Assembly: GCA_002440045.1 (NCBI GenBank)
Contig: DJRI01000150.1
Coordinates: 1,262 to 8,658, forward strand
Direction: 5' to 3'
Source: Ruminococcaceae bacterium UBA6364
Lineage (GTDB): Bacteria > Bacillota > Clostridia > Oscillospirales > Acutalibacteraceae
Length of the DNA: 7,397 bases
Both the position numbers and the translations under genes were made by a program. Of this stretch, positions 6,163-7,397 are shown piece by piece; positions within the stretch are counted from its first letter, which is position 1; every line of letters starts with the position of its first letter. The notes under the pieces are model-generated. The model saw only the letters and a list, made by a program, of their open reading frames with translations. It was not told where the DNA came from and did not search any database.

Positions 6163-6191
6163 TTGATTTTTTCTGTAAACCGTGATATACT
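6163..6191 (+). promoter_or_regulatory. Promoter of the Fic-domain gene
   Basis: TTGATT (6163-6168) and TATACT (6186-6191) with a 17-bp spacer, a good housekeeping-type promoter. Its predicted start near 6198 falls within the first copy of a four-unit repeat array, so any protein binding the repeats would probably block initiation. Confidence 0.82.
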
Positions 6192-6230
6192 GATACTAAT
6201 TGATACTAACTGATACTAATTGATACTAAT
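6191..6230 (+). repeat. Four tandem 10-bp repeats (TGATACTAAT) over the Fic start region
   Basis: Copies at 6191-6200, 6201-6210, 6211-6220 and 6221-6230 are identical except for a final C in the second. The array starts on the last base of the -10 box and ends 7 bp before the GGAG ribosome binding site. The 10-bp period places every copy on nearly the same DNA face, as expected of operator iterons bound by a multimer. Alternatives are a slippage-prone repeat whose copy number varies, or an RNA leader element. No binding protein is identified from sequence alone. Confidence 0.9.
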
Positions 6231-6247
6231 TTATATCGGAGCGTTTT

Positions 6248-7397
6248 ATGGATATTAACCTTTTTATGAAAATGTTTAACGATAAGCATTTTTGCGATTA
6301 CAAAAAAATGAAATATAAATACGGCGAAAATTTCGGCGATTTTTTAACGGCTCTTCGCGAGTTTTATTACAAAGAACTGCCGCTTTCGGATTTTGACGGG
6401 AACAGCGTTGTTTTTATAGAGACAGCCGCTTCTTTAAAGCAAAATACGGTAAAGCTTCTTTTGCAGTCCCAAGACGGCGGCTACGGAATAAAGGCGGCAG
6501 AGGATGAAATTGTTGCAACTTCCGCAATCGAGAGCATTGATTTCAGCCGTGACAGCGTGCGGAAAATTCTTAGAGGAATGGCGCCCGAGAACTGTCCCGA
6601 GGAGCGGATTTTAGCTCAAAAGCGCGGCGTTGAATTTATTGCGGATTCAAAGAACAAAATAACCGAAGAAAATCTTTACAAGCTTTATATGTTGACTGTC
6701 GGCGGGTTTTTAGGTAAAGACGAAAGCCTGAAAGAGGGACATTTTTACAGGCACGACGCCGTTTATGTTGTGGGAAGCAGTATAGAGCACCTGGGGCTTG
6801 ACTTTAAAAAAGTGCCCGGGTTTATGAAAAATCTTGTCGCCTTTGCAAATGCCGACGACGGCATAAACGATTTAATAAAGGCATCAATAATCCATTTTTA
6901 TATTGCGTTTGTTCACCCGTATTTTGACGGCAACGGCAGAATGGCTCGGCTTGTTCATTTGTGGTTTTTAATTCAAAAGGGCTACAGAGCCGCGTTGTTT
7001 GTTCCGTTTTCAAGCAGAATCGAAAAAACAAAAAAAGCTTATTACGACGCCTTTTCTTATGTTGAAGAGAATAAAAAATACAGCGGCAGAATCGACGTTA
7101 CTCCGTTTATTCTGTACTTTATAAATAATGTATATAATAAAATGGGCGACGGCATTTCGTTTGAAAAAAATTCGGATGCTTTTTGCGAAGCTCAAAAAAA
7201 CGGCGAAATTACCGAAAAAGAAACAGCACTTTGGCATTTTGTCGTTGCCGTTTACGGCACGGGTGAGTTTTCGACAAAACAGCTTGAAAAGGATTTCGGC
7301 AACGCCGCATACGCAACGGTAAGAGGTTTTGTTTTGAAATTTGAAAGACTTGGATTGATTTCTTCTGTAAAATACGGCAAAAGAATAAAATATAAAG
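6248..7397 (+). CDS. Fic-domain protein (putative protein AMPylase), C-terminal end cut by window
   Basis: 383 codons are visible with no stop before the edge. The reading ends in a region typical of a C-terminus, so probably little is missing. The core motif HPYFDGNGRMAR (223-234) fits HPFx(D/E)GNGRxxR with catalytic His223 and all phosphate-binding residues. TSAIES (91-96) lies where class II Fic proteins carry the inhibitory (S/T)xxxE(G/N) helix. Glu95 is kept, but the last position is Ser. FYRHDAVYVV (166-175) is a plausible target-binding flap. Residues about 321-383, with FSTKQLEKDFG and a RLGLISSVKYGKRIKYK end, look like a winged helix. Fic enzymes usually transfer AMP from ATP to Ser, Thr or Tyr hydroxyls of target proteins; the target here is unknown. 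GGAG (6238-6241) with a 6-nt spacer supports the ATG. No separate antitoxin-like gene lies upstream. Confidence 0.93.
   Translation, partial: MDINLFMKMFNDKHFCDYKKMKYKYGENFGDFLTALREFYYKELPLSDFDGNSVVFIETAASLKQNTVKLLLQSQDGGYGIKAAEDEIVATSAIESIDFSRDSVRKILRGMAPENCPEERILAQKRGVEFIADSKNKITEENLYKLYMLTVGGFLGKDESLKEGHFYRHDAVYVVGSSIEHLGLDFKKVPGFMKNLVAFANADDGINDLIKASIIHFYIAFVHPYFDGNGRMARLVHLWFLIQKGYRAALFVPFSSRIEKTKKAYYDAFSYVEENKKYSGRIDVTPFILYFINNVYNKMGDGISFEKNSDAFCEAQKNGEITEKETALWHFVVAVYGTGEFSTKQLEKDFGNAAYATVRGFVLKFERLGLISSVKYGKRIKYK

Noticed and set aside
6191..6230. Short tandem repeats as a CRISPR array
   Set aside because: The units are 10 bp and contiguous with no spacers, and there are no cas genes.

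Overview
The window looks like a chromosomal segment of a low-to-mid-GC Gram-positive anaerobe of class Clostridia, probably a gut Oscillospirales/Ruminococcaceae-type lineage. The reasons are the rpsF-ssb gene order with a candidate S6:S18 autoregulatory leader, an alanyl-tRNA synthetase behind a T-box riboswitch, strong AAGGAGG-type ribosome binding sites, TTGACA/TATAAT promoters, and a secreted lipase-like protein. The lineage is inferred from style, not from a search.

Minus strand, 1-2670. Read right to left, a sigma-A-like promoter (2642-2670) drives a 645-residue exported alpha/beta hydrolase of the LCAT type (666-2603). It is followed, with no visible terminator, by the rpsF promoter (612-640). 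The rpsF leader has a 12-bp stem-loop almost at the transcript 5' end and a structure fitting the S6:S18 autoregulatory motif that takes in part of the ribosome binding site. Then come rpsF (246-527) and the N-terminal third or so of ssb (1-184, cut by the window edge). The ssb start has no Shine-Dalgarno at normal distance; a hairpin and a possible 15-codon leader ORF lie in front of it.

Intergenic 2604-3088. This divergent region carries the hydrolase promoter, an AT-rich stretch with one Spo0A-box-like heptamer, the alaS promoter (2807-2835) and a compact T-box. The T-box has a GCU specifier, an AGAGAG motif, a TGGT bulge matching the ACCA end of tRNA-Ala, and a well-formed antiterminator. 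Its terminator helix is weak and non-canonical.

Plus strand, 3089-6153. alaS (complete AlaRS with editing and C-Ala domains) is followed 27 bp later by a HIT-family nucleotide hydrolase gene. The transcription unit ends at a strong intrinsic terminator.

Plus strand, 6163-7397. A separate promoter with a perfect 17-bp spacer drives a Fic-domain protein (383 codons visible, stop outside the window). Four head-to-tail 10-bp repeats start at the last base of the -10 box and fill the predicted transcription start and 5' leader. The Fic protein has the full HPxFDGNGRxxR catalytic motif, an N-terminal TSAIES element like the inhibitory helix of class II Fic proteins, and a C-terminal winged-helix-like region. 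It could therefore bind its own repeat array, which is the most interesting unexplained signal here. AlaRS (makes Ala-AMP), HIT (cleaves AMP conjugates) and Fic (usually attaches AMP to proteins) share adenylate chemistry, but the terminator and the separate promoter argue that Fic is an independent unit.
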